A stretch of DNA of 64,000 nt from Aquimarina longa SW024 (GTDB taxonomy: Bacteria; Bacteroidota; Bacteroidia; Flavobacteriales; Flavobacteriaceae). The translations under genes were made by a program, and so were the position numbers. The notes under the pieces are model-generated. The model worked only from the letters and a program-made list of their open reading frames with translations. It had not been told where the DNA came from and did no database searches. Below, in pieces: positions 19,054 through 27,165 of the stretch. Each line of letters opens with the position of its first letter. Position 1 is the first letter of the stretch. The DNA lies in assembly GCF_001401755.1 (NCBI RefSeq), contig NZ_KQ474099.1, positions 739,692-803,691 of the forward strand, written 5' to 3'.

Positions 19054-19803
19054 TTATACCTTATTTCTAAGGTTTGTTTCTAAGGTTTTTAAAATAATGG
19101 AATGAGTTATTTCCTTCAGTTCCTTTTTATGCTCTTGCGTTAGTCCCTGAGTTGTGATTTCTTTACAAATATGTGCTCTCATTATACCTGGACTTCCGCT
19201 AAAAAAAGTATACGAAAATCGTTTTTTATTATCAAAAAACACCAATGGTACTACTGGGATTTGATGATCTATTGCTAATCTAAAGGCTCCATCTTTAAAT
19301 ACATCTAGGACTACAGATTCATCATCAGGAACTCCTCCTTCAGGAAAAATACAAATACTAACTCCTTTACGCAATCTTGCTTGTGCACGATCAAAAACCT
19401 CTCTCCTACTACGCTGGCTATTACGATCTACCAAGATACAAGTACGCTTGTAGAAAAATCCAAAAACTGGAATTTTTGCTAACTCTTTTTTTCCTACAAA
19501 TACAAAAGGGTTTTTTACCGAATACAACATTAACATAATATCTGTCATAGAGGTATGATTAGCAACAAACATGTAGCTTTTTTTCCTATCGGGCTCAGCT
19601 TCTTTGGTTAATTTTGGTATAAATCCACATCCGTATAATACAATTTTTGCCCAAAACCTAGCGACTACAAAAAACTGCGGATACCACTCTTCTCTAGAAG
19701 AAAATAGTAATAATAATGGAAACATAATAAGTATAGGAACACCCATAAGGATATAAAACCAAATGCGCCATAATAAAATAAGCATGTTCCTAAATATATA
19801 CAT
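19054..19803 (-). CDS. plsC: 1-acyl-sn-glycerol-3-phosphate acyltransferase (PlsC family)
   Basis: Acylates lysophosphatidate to phosphatidate at the inner membrane in phospholipid synthesis. The 249-aa protein has N-terminal hydrophobic segments (about 7-34 and 48-65), the catalytic HX4D box NHTSMTD (His83, Asp88) and the FPEGG substrate-binding motif near residue 153. Length and motif spacing are normal. It is divergent from trpS; 75 bp separate the start codons and hold the trpS promoter. Related acyltransferases for ornithine lipids share these motifs, so exact specificity is inferred. Confidence 0.9.
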   Translation of the reverse strand: MYIFRNMLILLWRIWFYILMGVPILIMFPLLLLFSSREEWYPQFFVVARFWAKIVLYGCGFIPKLTKEAEPDRKKSYMFVANHTSMTDIMLMLYSVKNPFVFVGKKELAKIPVFGFFYKRTCILVDRNSQRSRREVFDRAQARLRKGVSICIFPEGGVPDDESVVLDVFKDGAFRLAIDHQIPVVPLVFFDNKKRFSYTFFSGSPGIMRAHICKEITTQGLTQEHKKELKEITHSIILKTLETNLRNKV

Positions 19804-19825
19804 TTCTCAAAAATACATAATTGAT

Positions 19826-19856
19826 TTGAGCTATGTGAACAAAAAAATTACCTTTG
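19826..19856 (+). promoter_or_regulatory. Bacteroidota-type promoter of trpS
   Basis: TACCTTTG at 19849-19856 matches the TAnnTTTG -7 consensus exactly. A TTG at 19826-19828 lies 20 bases upstream, in the range of the -33 element. The trpS ATG follows 22 bases later. Confidence 0.55.
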
Positions 19857-19878
19857 TTCAGAATTTAGAAAAATTACC

Positions 19879-20847
19879 ATGTCCAGAATTCTAACAGGAA
19901 TACAAAGTACCGGAACTCCACATTTAGGAAATTTATTAGGAGCTATCATCCCAGCAATACAAATGGCTAATCAGCCAGAAAACGAATCGTTTCTATTTAT
20001 TGCTAATATGCATTCCCTTACACAAATAAAGGATGCTAATATATTACGAGAAAACACCTATTCTACTGCTGCTGCGTGGCTAGCTTTTGGGCTAGACATA
20101 GAAAAAACAGTTTTTTATAGACAAAGTGATATCCCACAAGTAACAGAATTATCGTGGTACTTAAGTTGTTTTTTTCCATATCAACGATTAACTCTTGCTC
20201 ATTCTTTTAAAGATAAAGCAGATCGTCTGGAGGATGTAAATTCTGGTCTTTTTACATATCCAATGCTTATGGCTGCAGATATCCTCTTATATGATGCAGA
20301 GATCATTCCTGTTGGTAAAGATCAACTGCAACACTTAGAAATGACAAGAGATGTCGCTTCTCGTATACACAATCAAGTAGGTGAAATGTTTGTATTACCA
20401 GAAGCTCAGGTACAAAAAGATACTATGTATGTTCCTGGAACAGATGGCAGCAAAATGAGCAAATCAAAAGGTAACATTATCAATCTTTTTTTACCAGACA
20501 AGAAGCTACGTAAACAGGTGATGACTATCGCAACTGACAGCACTCCTCTAGAAGATCCAAAAGATCCCGATACCTGTAATGTATTTGCCTTATATAAAAT
20601 AATCGCTACTCCAGAACAACAAGAAGAATTGCGCAAAAATTACTTAGGAGGCAATTATGGTTATGGTCATGCAAAACAAGCATTATATGAATTGCTAATT
20701 GAAAAGTTTGCTGTAGAACGCGAACGTTATAACTATTATATGCAAAACCTCAATGAAGTAGATGAGGCTTTAGCTATTGGAGCTAAAAAAGCCACTGCTA
20801 TCGCTGACACTGTATTAAAAAGAGTACGCAAAAAAGTAGGTTATTAG
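19879..20847 (+). CDS. trpS: tryptophanyl-tRNA synthetase
   Basis: Charges tRNA-Trp. A 322-aa class I synthetase with the HIGH-like motif TPHLGN (13-18), the tryptophan-pocket segment YPMLMAADILLYDAEIIPVG (127-146) and the KMSKS motif at 192-196. Length is standard for bacterial TrpS. Single gene with its own promoter. A weak stem (21096-21134) about 250 bp downstream could end its transcript. Confidence 0.97.
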   Translation: MSRILTGIQSTGTPHLGNLLGAIIPAIQMANQPENESFLFIANMHSLTQIKDANILRENTYSTAAAWLAFGLDIEKTVFYRQSDIPQVTELSWYLSCFFPYQRLTLAHSFKDKADRLEDVNSGLFTYPMLMAADILLYDAEIIPVGKDQLQHLEMTRDVASRIHNQVGEMFVLPEAQVQKDTMYVPGTDGSKMSKSKGNIINLFLPDKKLRKQVMTIATDSTPLEDPKDPDTCNVFALYKIIATPEQQEELRKNYLGGNYGYGHAKQALYELLIEKFAVERERYNYYMQNLNEVDEALAIGAKKATAIADTVLKRVRKKVGY

Positions 20848-21540
20848 TTTTAAAATTTAGGATTTTAAGGCGCTCTAAAAATCATACTCCTATGATCTAT
20901 AGTGTACCTATCTATTACTATTCTAAAATACAAAAAACACACTATAGGTTTGATAACTATAATTCATCAAAAATAATGAATACTTATACTTCTTAAATTT
21001 ATTGCAAAAGTAAAAGAGTGTTTTTTATTTATTTTTTTACTTTACATATAAAGTTTACTTAAATCACGTCTTATTCCAACTCACCCTCAATGCATTAAGA
21101 TTTATTTTTTAACTTAAAAAATGAGTAAATCTTATTTTTTTAACATATAAAATACAATTATTTTATTTATATATGGTATTCCGTAAAAAAAATATAAATT
21201 TTATTTTTAGATTGAAGTTAATAAAAAGATATGTACTATTTTATTTAACTATATGATTAATACTTATATAAGAAGTTCTAAATAGGAAATTAAATATTAG
21301 GAATACTCTAAAACTATCCATAATAGCATAATCACCTTAGTATTAAAAGGTGGACATCGGCTAGTAATAGTAATTGACTTACTTCTGATTTTCTGACTAA
21401 TTCTATTAGTATAAACCTAGCACTTCTTTTAAATTGATAATCTTTGATCGCCTTAAAAATGGTTAGATCCTTATTAATAAAATCGCTTTAGACAATTAAA
21501 CCATAACAAATAATACAATAAAAACTAAAAAATCAACATC
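20848..21540. other. long AT-rich intergenic region
   Basis: About 690 bp with no credible gene on either strand. TAAGATTTA (21096-21104) and TAAATCTTA (21126-21134) form a 9-bp stem followed by a T-run, a weak terminator candidate for trpS. This gap marks the change from core genes to the accessory patch. Confidence 0.5.
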
Positions 21541-21687
21541 ATGTCAGAAAAAAAATTATATGAAAAACTAATGTTTTACAAAAAAAAATATGGAGTAACA
21601 CAAGAAATGTTACAACACTATCAATGGGCTCTAGAAACTATTAAACAGCGGCAACTTCAGATTAAAAGTAACGATCTTGAAGATTGA
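21541..21687 (+). CDS. 48-aa small protein, family A member 1
   Basis: MSEKKLYEKLMFYKKKYGVT, followed by a helical stretch with YQWALETIKQRQLQ. Unrecognised family. It is clearly paralogous to the 47-aa protein at 25058-25201 (shared EKKLY, LM-Y, GVTQE and WALET) and more distantly to that at 24854-25003. It should be a soluble, highly charged helical protein with one conserved Trp and several Tyr. Convergent with the opine-dehydrogenase-like gene, 17 bp away. Conservation of sequence between paralogues is the evidence that it is real. Confidence 0.75.
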   Translation: MSEKKLYEKLMFYKKKYGVTQEMLQHYQWALETIKQRQLQIKSNDLED

Positions 21688-21704
21688 TTATTCTTATGTA
21701 TATC

Positions 21705-22868
21705 TTAATTACAAATTAATATTTTTTCTTCTTTTTGATTTTTACTTATACTATCTCTAGCATGCATTACTGCAGACTCTTCAATTAAACTGTTGTCTAT
21801 CTCGTATTCATAAAAAGAAGACAAAACATTTTTTAGAGTATCAATTTCTTTGATAAGTTGTTCTGTTGCTTCAACTTTTTGACCAAAAGTTGAAGCAAAA
21901 GACTTAAAATATAGTAGCGCATTATACGATTCTACTATACGTCTATCTTTACCAGAAATAGTAATTGCATGATTTTTATAAATATGATGTAACATTTCTG
22001 TAATATCCCCAGATTCGTTTTCTTTTATTCGACTTTTAAGCCAATCTTGTATTGTAGGAACATTTTTAATCTGTAACAAATTAGCTATAGCTAATTGCTC
22101 ATTAAAAACTTCTTGAAATAATCTAGAGTATTCACTACTTAATGCATAAATCGTTTCTTTTATAGGTTTTCCTTGTGAAAGAAATAGTCCTTTTGCATTG
22201 TCGCAAATCGCCGCGGCATTTATCGCTGCTACAGGAGAACTTAATGCTGTTTTTAAAACACTTCCTCCATCAATAAAAAAAGGAGTGTTTTCATTAAACT
22301 CAAAATACTTGTTAAAAAAACTTAGTAAAAACAACCTTGTATCTAGGTCATTATGAGCCAATGGTATTCCTCTTTTTATATCCAAAATAGTTACAACAAT
22401 AGATGGATCTTCTTGATCGATTACTTTTTTGGTTGCAAAAACAGGAGAATATGCTATTAATCCTACTCCCGTATACTCTGAATCAATAAGCCAAGTTGAT
22501 CCTAATTTTCCTGGAAAAGCTATTATTGGCGTATTATTTTTTCTAATACTATCTTTTTCAGATTCATCGAATTGATATGCTCTTGATATTGGAGGAAAAC
22601 GACAACAATTAAGTATTAAATCAGATTGGTTTGCAATTTCATCTAGTGAATGTGTAATTTTAACATCTAAATTTCCTGTCGAATTTATGTTTTTTGTTTT
22701 GTTAATTATCTTTATTTTCCCTCTATGCATTAAATCACAAAACTGATGCGATGCAACACGATCTCTTTTAAATGCAATTACCTCAAAACCTAATTGTTGT
22801 AAAATATATGCAATACTAATTCCTACAGCTCCCATTCCCAATATCCCTATTGTTTTTATTTTTTTCAT
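21705..22868 (-). CDS. NAD(P)-binding dehydrogenase, opine/octopine dehydrogenase-like
   Basis: A 387-aa enzyme with an N-terminal Rossmann fold: GILGMGAVGISIAYIL is the GxGxxG dinucleotide loop (residues 8-23), followed by basic residues (KRDR) that suggest NADP preference. The C-terminal two-thirds is alpha-helical, as in the 6-phosphogluconate-dehydrogenase-like or octopine/nopaline dehydrogenase superfamily. The opine-type catalytic His region is not certain. It might reductively condense an amino acid with a keto acid, or be a ketopantoate-reductase relative. It has no linked metallophore genes. Expressed singly on the minus strand. Confidence 0.6.
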   Translation of the reverse strand: MKKIKTIGILGMGAVGISIAYILQQLGFEVIAFKRDRVASHQFCDLMHRGKIKIINKTKNINSTGNLDVKITHSLDEIANQSDLILNCCRFPPISRAYQFDESEKDSIRKNNTPIIAFPGKLGSTWLIDSEYTGVGLIAYSPVFATKKVIDQEDPSIVVTILDIKRGIPLAHNDLDTRLFLLSFFNKYFEFNENTPFFIDGGSVLKTALSSPVAAINAAAICDNAKGLFLSQGKPIKETIYALSSEYSRLFQEVFNEQLAIANLLQIKNVPTIQDWLKSRIKENESGDITEMLHHIYKNHAITISGKDRRIVESYNALLYFKSFASTFGQKVEATEQLIKEIDTLKNVLSSFYEYEIDNSLIEESAVMHARDSISKNQKEEKILICN

Positions 22869-23239
22869 ATTTTAATAAAAAAATTACTCTATTTAATTGT
22901 TGTTTTATAAGTTTAAGCATCACTAAACAGGAAAGAGTTTTACATATAGTCATCTAATAATCTAATGTTTAATTGATATATAGATTATATATCAAAAAGT
23001 CATTTCATTCTAATTAAAAAAATTAGAAATGAGTAAGTACATTGATATTTTTCAGGTTGATTTTTGTATAGGAATTCTGTATGACATACCAAAACTTAAA
23101 ATATCTCTTACAATTATCTTTCTATCAATATCAAATAAATATATGATCAATAGTCTAAGCTATTCTTTATTCTACTAAAGGAATATCTTAAGCAATACAA
23201 TTTAGATGTTTATTATAATGTAAAACTTATATATCTTGG
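22869..23239. other. intergenic, no supported gene
   Basis: About 370 bp of AT-rich DNA between the dehydrogenase and SET genes. A 49-codon frame starting at 23029 was considered and dropped, since it has no paralogue and has random composition. No stem-loop stands out. Confidence 0.45.
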
Positions 23240-23701
23240 TTAGTCTTGTAATTGAAGAGAATCAATCTCGATAAGATAAGGAGCTACCCATGAAACGTAT
23301 TCATCTTTTTTGTTTTGAGGTAAATCTTTCCAGCCAGTAATTTTGCCACGACACTCTTTGGAGCTACAATTACATTGATGATCAAAATGTTCTACACTAT
23401 AATTTCTCATTGCATAATCAAAAGTTATTTCTTCATCAATATCAATATTTTTGATAGCAATAAAATCATGTGCACCTGATTCGTTAACTCTAATACCACA
23501 ATTAGGTTCACAAGAATGGTTAACCATACGAACAATATCATTATGAAATACAAATCTATCTATAGCCACCTGAGAGGCATGAGAATGATTACTCTCTAAC
23601 TCTTCTATTATTTTACCAACTAATACTGTTTCTCCTTTATCAAAACTCTTAGATGTGAATACACCGTATCCTTTTATTTCTGTATCTTTTATTATGTACA
23701 T
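23240..23701 (-). CDS. SET-domain protein (putative protein-lysine methyltransferase)
   Basis: A compact 153-aa SET protein. It has the N-terminal strand IKGYGVFTSKSFDKGE, the pseudoknot motif NHSCEPNC (61-68) with EITFDY (91-96), and a post-SET cysteine set C110, C112 and C117 in CNCSSKECRG, which together with the NHSC cysteine would bind zinc. SET proteins transfer a methyl group from S-adenosylmethionine to lysine. They are typically eukaryotic and also occur sporadically in bacteria. The start at 23701 is chosen because the upstream 14 codons do not align with the fold. Substrate unknown. Confidence 0.88.
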   Translation of the reverse strand: MYIIKDTEIKGYGVFTSKSFDKGETVLVGKIIEELESNHSHASQVAIDRFVFHNDIVRMVNHSCEPNCGIRVNESGAHDFIAIKNIDIDEEITFDYAMRNYSVEHFDHQCNCSSKECRGKITGWKDLPQNKKDEYVSWVAPYLIEIDSLQLQD

Positions 23702-23925
23702 ATTTTTAGTTTTTAAGAAGAAGCGTCTTGTTATACTAATCAAAACACAAAATTCACTTTCTTTTTTTGTTAAATTATTTAAACAATTACTTGATCAAAT
23801 ATAGGTGTTTAAGTTACCACTACGTATGCGCAAAAACCACATAATTAATACTGTAATTTATCAAAAAAAAACACTGCAAACTACTATAAAATCAATATCT
23901 TAAGAAGATTTTACTGTTATAAATA

Positions 23926-23946
23926 AAAAGGGATTTTTCCCTTAAA
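23926..23946 (-). terminator. intrinsic terminator, minus strand
   Basis: AAGGGA-TTTT-TCCCTT hairpin (23928-23943). Read on the minus strand it is followed by TTTTTATTTA. It would end a transcript coming from the candidate structured RNA or the XRE gene to its right. Confidence 0.6.
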
Positions 23947-24065
23947 AAAAGAAATGAGCCACCTCCTACAGAGTCTGGGTTACGTAATAAAATTTTAGTA
24001 TTAAGATTCGGAGCACAGTAAGACCTAGTGTCTTCTTAGTTTTACCCCCCCTATATGGATTTGGG
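23947..24065 (-). ncRNA. candidate structured RNA (6S-like?)
   Basis: This 120-base stretch is visibly richer in G and C than its surroundings, has no coding frame and ends in an intrinsic terminator. On the minus strand it can fold into an extended hairpin: CCCAAATCC near the 5' side with GGAGGTGG near the 3' side, an internal loop containing a G-run, then ACA-GGTCT pairing with AGACT-TGT, and an apical TAATA/TATTA stem. A long rod with a central bubble is the 6S RNA shape, and flavobacteria have such RNAs (6S-Flavo). Identity is only inferred. Confidence 0.35.
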
Positions 24066-24143
24066 AAACAGTTTTAAGATTTAATAGACTTACTTATTAT
24101 ATAATTGAGTAATCTGTTACGATATATGATGTGATTAAAAGAA

Positions 24144-24368
24144 TTAATCAAAATCTTTAGTAAAGAAATCTTTTGGAGATATCTGAAAATATTGGCAAAT
24201 TTTAAAAAGTGTTGTAAAAGATATGTCTCGATTGGCTTGTTCAATTCTACCAAAGTGAATTCCTGTATCATTAAGCGCATTTTCTTGGGTCACTTCTTTC
24301 TTAGATCTCAACTCTTTTATACGCTTAGCTAAATTATTAAGTAGCTCTTTTTTTTCAGATTCTTCCAC
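24144..24368 (-). CDS. XRE-family HTH regulator, copy 1
   Basis: A 74-aa single-domain lambda-repressor-like protein. The helix-turn-helix spans about residues 12-66 (LAKRIKELRSKKEVTQENA and FKICQYFQISPKDFF). It is identical in protein sequence to copy 2, 402 bp to the right; the genes differ at only three bases, all synonymous. The tandem duplication includes about 25 bp downstream of the stop and about 15 bp upstream of the start. It resembles regulators of restriction-modification or small mobile modules, but neither is adjacent. Confidence 0.88.
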   Translation of the reverse strand: MEESEKKELLNNLAKRIKELRSKKEVTQENALNDTGIHFGRIEQANRDISFTTLFKICQYFQISPKDFFTKDFD

Positions 24369-24545
24369 TTCGGAAAATTCACACTAATAAAGCACTTTTG
24401 TAATTACCTTTAAGTGATTTTTTATTATACTCATCTCGTAGGCAAATAAGTATGGTAGAAGAAAGGTAGAATAATTCCTATTCTTACTAAGTTTTAAAAT
24501 AAAATGTTAGTATTGTAATCGATATATATGATGTGATTAAAAGAA

Positions 24546-24770
24546 TTAATCAAAATCTTTAGTAAAGAAATCTTTTGGAGATATCTGAAAATATTGGCAA
24601 ATTTTAAAAAGTGTTGTAAAAGATATGTCTCGATTGGCTTGTTCAATTCTACCAAAGTGAATTCCTGTATCATTAAGCGCATTTTCTTGGGTCACCTCTT
24701 TCTTAGATCGCAACTCTTTTATACGTTTAGCTAAATTATTAAGTAGCTCTTTTTTTTCAGATTCTTCCAC
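24546..24770 (-). CDS. XRE-family HTH regulator, copy 2
   Basis: Same 74-aa protein as copy 1. It is divergent from the 49-aa small-protein gene at 24854, and the 83-bp gap contains a partial palindrome (AATTAC-TGTTCG-GTAATT, 24804-24821) that is a plausible operator for autoregulation. Upstream of copy 1 the equivalent sequence (GTAATTACC) is retained but degenerate and no divergent partner gene is left, so copy 2 looks like the original locus. DNA binding is secure from the fold; targets are inferred. Confidence 0.88.
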   Translation of the reverse strand: MEESEKKELLNNLAKRIKELRSKKEVTQENALNDTGIHFGRIEQANRDISFTTLFKICQYFQISPKDFFTKDFD

Positions 24771-24827
24771 TTCGGAAAATTCGGGTTAATAAAACAGATT
24801 TGTAATTACTGTTCGGTAATTTTTTAC

Positions 24828-24846
24828 TATATTTGACTTATATTTG
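24828..24846 (+). promoter_or_regulatory. two overlapping-phase TATATTTG boxes
   Basis: TATATTTG occurs at 24828-24835 and again at 24839-24846, both exact matches to the Bacteroidota -7 consensus TAnnTTTG. The first lies 18 bases before the ATG of the 49-aa small-protein gene. They adjoin the palindrome that may bind the divergent XRE regulator. Confidence 0.45.
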
Positions 24847-24853
24847 ATTAAAT

Positions 24854-25003
24854 ATGACGCAAGAAGAGTTATATCAATACATGGTAGCCTATCAAGAAGA
24901 GCACGAGTTTGATAAAAAACATCAAAGTAATTTTATTACATTGATGGAAACACTCAAACCATCCAAGACTAATACCCCTACATCAGACACCACTAAACTG
25001 TAG
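24854..25003 (+). CDS. 49-aa small protein, family A distant member
   Basis: MTQEELYQYMVAYQEEHEFD at the start, then a helical region with FITLMETLKPS and a Thr/Pro-rich tail. It shares the pattern E-x-LY-x-x-M-x-Y and a C-terminal LET/METL with the proteins at 21541 and 25058, so I place it in the same family. Divergent from XRE copy 2 and 54 bp upstream of the next family member, so it may form a two-gene unit. Function unknown; a regulator-controlled small effector or antitoxin-like role would be speculation. Confidence 0.65.
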   Translation: MTQEELYQYMVAYQEEHEFDKKHQSNFITLMETLKPSKTNTPTSDTTKL

Positions 25004-25057
25004 TTAACTTTTTGATTATGATAATCTAATATAAAGTAACTATAATAAATCAATATT

Positions 25058-25201
25058 ATGACAGAGAAAAAACTATACGATAGGCTTATGCTTTATAAAA
25101 GTAAGCATGGCGTTACTCAAGAAATAAAACAAAACTATTTATGGGCACTAGAAACATTACAGAAAAAAAATCTCTTAAAAGAAATAAATAAAACATCGTA
25201 A
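25058..25201 (+). CDS. 47-aa small protein, family A member 2
   Basis: MTEKKLYDRLMLYKSKHGVT then QEIKQNYLWALETLQKKN and a basic tail. It is aligned without gaps to the protein at 21541 over about 38 residues, with roughly half identical. The two genes lie 3.5 kb apart in the same orientation. It follows the 49-aa gene by 54 bp and converges with the lipocalin-like lipoprotein gene. No membrane helix or signal; predicted helical and Trp/Tyr-bearing. Its function is not known to me. Confidence 0.75.
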   Translation: MTEKKLYDRLMLYKSKHGVTQEIKQNYLWALETLQKKNLLKEINKTS

Positions 25202-25219
25202 TTCTGTAATCTAATTATG

Positions 25220-25696
25220 TCAATAATTTAGTTTTTTTGTATAAATAAATTTAAGCATCGTTTTATATCTTAAATCAGAATCATAATATACTATACTAAT
25301 AATTAATTTTCCATTTTCAATAGCTACAGTAGAATTATCAAAAAATAAAATATTATTTTTATCATATTTAAAATTAAAAGTACCCTCTGACCCTTTTTCC
25401 CAATCTCCCTGAATACCCCATGTATCTTTTACACACTCTCCTCCGGTACCAAAATCTTCATAATAACTTTTTTCAATAAATCTACCGTTCATCAAAACCT
25501 CTAATGTTGTTAGTTTTTCGCAAGAAGAAAGCAAAAATTCTTTTAGTGGTCCATCTTCTTCTTCATTGCTAAATTCTCTTTCTAATTGCCATACTCCAAT
25601 TATTTTAGTTTCAATACTATTAGAATTATTACTCACACAAGAATATACACTAAGTAGCATTAAAAATATAATATTAATAGAGAAAAAATTATTCAT
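25220..25696 (-). CDS. lipocalin-like lipoprotein
   Basis: 158 aa with a signal helix and lipobox VYSC (Cys20) followed by an Asn/Ser linker. It shows the lipocalin-like pattern of Bacteroidota lipoproteins: IIGVWQLEREF at the start of the barrel, a central DWEKGSEGTFNFKY turn and a C-terminal KFIYTKK strand. Two further Cys residues (SSCEKL and GECVKD) probably form a disulphide. A second protein of the same type is at 28783-29202. Such proteins sit on a membrane surface and bind small hydrophobic ligands, though this is unproven for this family. Confidence 0.78.
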   Translation of the reverse strand: MNNFFSINIIFLMLLSVYSCVSNNSNSIETKIIGVWQLEREFSNEEEDGPLKEFLLSSCEKLTTLEVLMNGRFIEKSYYEDFGTGGECVKDTWGIQGDWEKGSEGTFNFKYDKNNILFFDNSTVAIENGKLIISIVYYDSDLRYKTMLKFIYTKKLNY

Positions 25697-26019
25697 AAGT
25701 TGTGTATTACATTACAAAAATCATAAAAAATTAAATAATTAACAATAAATTAACTATAAAATGCATCTTCAAGTCGACGAAATACCGATTTGATTAGATT
25801 AAATGCTTTCACACAACCTTACTTAAAAAAAATTAAATGTAAAATCTTGTTATATATCTGCTAATTTATACGTGAGGAAGATGGTATATCCTATCTAGTT
25901 ATAATATTTTGCATCAAATAATCTTACTGTATTAAAACGCTCTTTTTTTAACACGAAGATAATAGTGATTTTTTAAAATTATAAAAGCATAGTATAAGGA
26001 AATATAGAGTTACATAGTT
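25697..26019. other. intergenic DNA left of the IS982-type element
   Basis: About 320 bp, AT-rich, no credible gene. The last bases (26020-26024, TATAA) are the left copy of the insertion-target duplication of the neighbouring IS. Confidence 0.5.
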
Positions 26020-26024
26020 TATAA

Positions 26025-27053
26025 ACCTGAGTTCGACGTAAGAAAACAGATTTTATAGTATAGAAAAAGCAGAATATTTAGTAAATTAAAGTACTGAATT
26101 CCAATTAACTAAAATTATTCTGCTTATGATTTCTAAAGATAAAATTACTGAAATATTTTGTTCTATTGATGATTTTTGTGCTGTTTATGAGCCTGCTATG
26201 CGAAAAAGACAAGTTACCACAGGTAAAAAGACCAGAAATCGAAAATTTAGGATGTCTACAAGCGAGATAGTAACTATTACGATATTGTTTCATTTAAGTG
26301 GGATACGAACTTTTAAACATTTCTATATTTTATATGTGCAACAACAATTACAAAGTGAATTTCCTAATACTGTTTCTTATAATCGTTTTGTAGAATTAAT
26401 GCAATCTAATCTAATGCCTTTGACTCTGTTTTTGAAGACTTGTTGTTTGGGAGAGTGTACAGGTATTTCTTTTATAGATTCGACTCCAATTAGAGCTTGC
26501 AAGAATAAGAGAATTAGCAATAATAAAGTCTTTAAAGATATTGCTACTATAGGAAAATCAACAATGGGATGGTTCTATGGTTTCAAGCTTCATATCATTA
26601 TTAACGATAAAGGTGAACTCCTTGATTTCATTATTACTCAGGCCAATGTAGATGATAGGACGCCTTTGAAAAGAGACAACTTTCTAAAGAAAATATTTGG
26701 AAGTTTATATGCCGATAAAGGCTATATATCTAAGGAATTAACTTCGATATTATTCGATCAAGGATTGCATTTAGTGACTAATATTAAAAATAATATGAAA
26801 AATGTATTAATGACAATGAGAGATAAGATACTACTAAGGAAAAGATCCGTAATTGAAACTATAAATGATCAATTAAAAAACATTGCTCAAGCAGAACATT
26901 CCAGACATAGAAGCTTTGGTAATTTTATTACCAATCTTGTCGCTAGCCTTATTGCTTATTGTTTTCAAGAAAAGAAACCAGCTATTAAATTTGAAACTGA
27001 AAACACATCACAATTAGCACTGTTTTGCTAAAATCCTTAGATCGAGTTCAGGT
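26025..27053 (+). mobile_element. IS982-family insertion sequence, apparently intact
   Basis: A 1029-bp element with imperfect terminal inverted repeats: left ACCTGAGTTCGACGTAAG (from 26025), right complement ACCTGAACTCGATCTAAG (ending 27053), 14 of 18 matching. TATAA occurs directly on both sides (26020-26024 and 27054-27058), a probable target-site duplication. It carries one full-length transposase gene. A subterminal inverted pair AGCAGAATA/TATTCTGCT lies just before the start codon. It inserted between the lipocalin-like gene and the 131-aa gene downstream of pheS. Confidence 0.88.
26126..27031 (+). CDS. IS982-family transposase
   Basis: A 301-aa DDE transposase. It has the N-terminal IS982 pattern (KITEIFCSIDDFCAVYEP), a helical DNA-binding part with TSEIVTITILFHLSG, and a catalytic core: the first Asp in SFIDSTPIRACK, the second in LYADKGYIS, and a Glu in RKRSVIETINDQLKN. 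All three acidic residues are present, and the length matches active IS982 members (about 290-300 aa), so it is probably functional. A truncated, mutated relative of its first 65 codons occurs at 29800-30117. Confidence 0.93.
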   Translation: MISKDKITEIFCSIDDFCAVYEPAMRKRQVTTGKKTRNRKFRMSTSEIVTITILFHLSGIRTFKHFYILYVQQQLQSEFPNTVSYNRFVELMQSNLMPLTLFLKTCCLGECTGISFIDSTPIRACKNKRISNNKVFKDIATIGKSTMGWFYGFKLHIIINDKGELLDFIITQANVDDRTPLKRDNFLKKIFGSLYADKGYISKELTSILFDQGLHLVTNIKNNMKNVLMTMRDKILLRKRSVIETINDQLKNIAQAEHSRHRSFGNFITNLVASLIAYCFQEKKPAIKFETENTSQLALFC

Positions 27054-27165
27054 TATAAAGCATCAGAGTATACAATACTATCTAGAAGTTCTCTATTTAA
27101 GAAATATTATATATGAGCACAATTTCTAAAACTAATTTAATACAAAAATCAAGCTATGCTAATTC

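Noticed and set aside
23029..23178. 49-codon plus-strand frame starting MSKYIDIFQV
   Set aside because: No paralogue, random-looking hydrophobic pattern, no promoter, and it lies in plain AT-rich intergenic DNA.
26105..26293. Minus-strand frame in the IS982 5' region
   Set aside because: It is the antisense of the transposase N-terminus.
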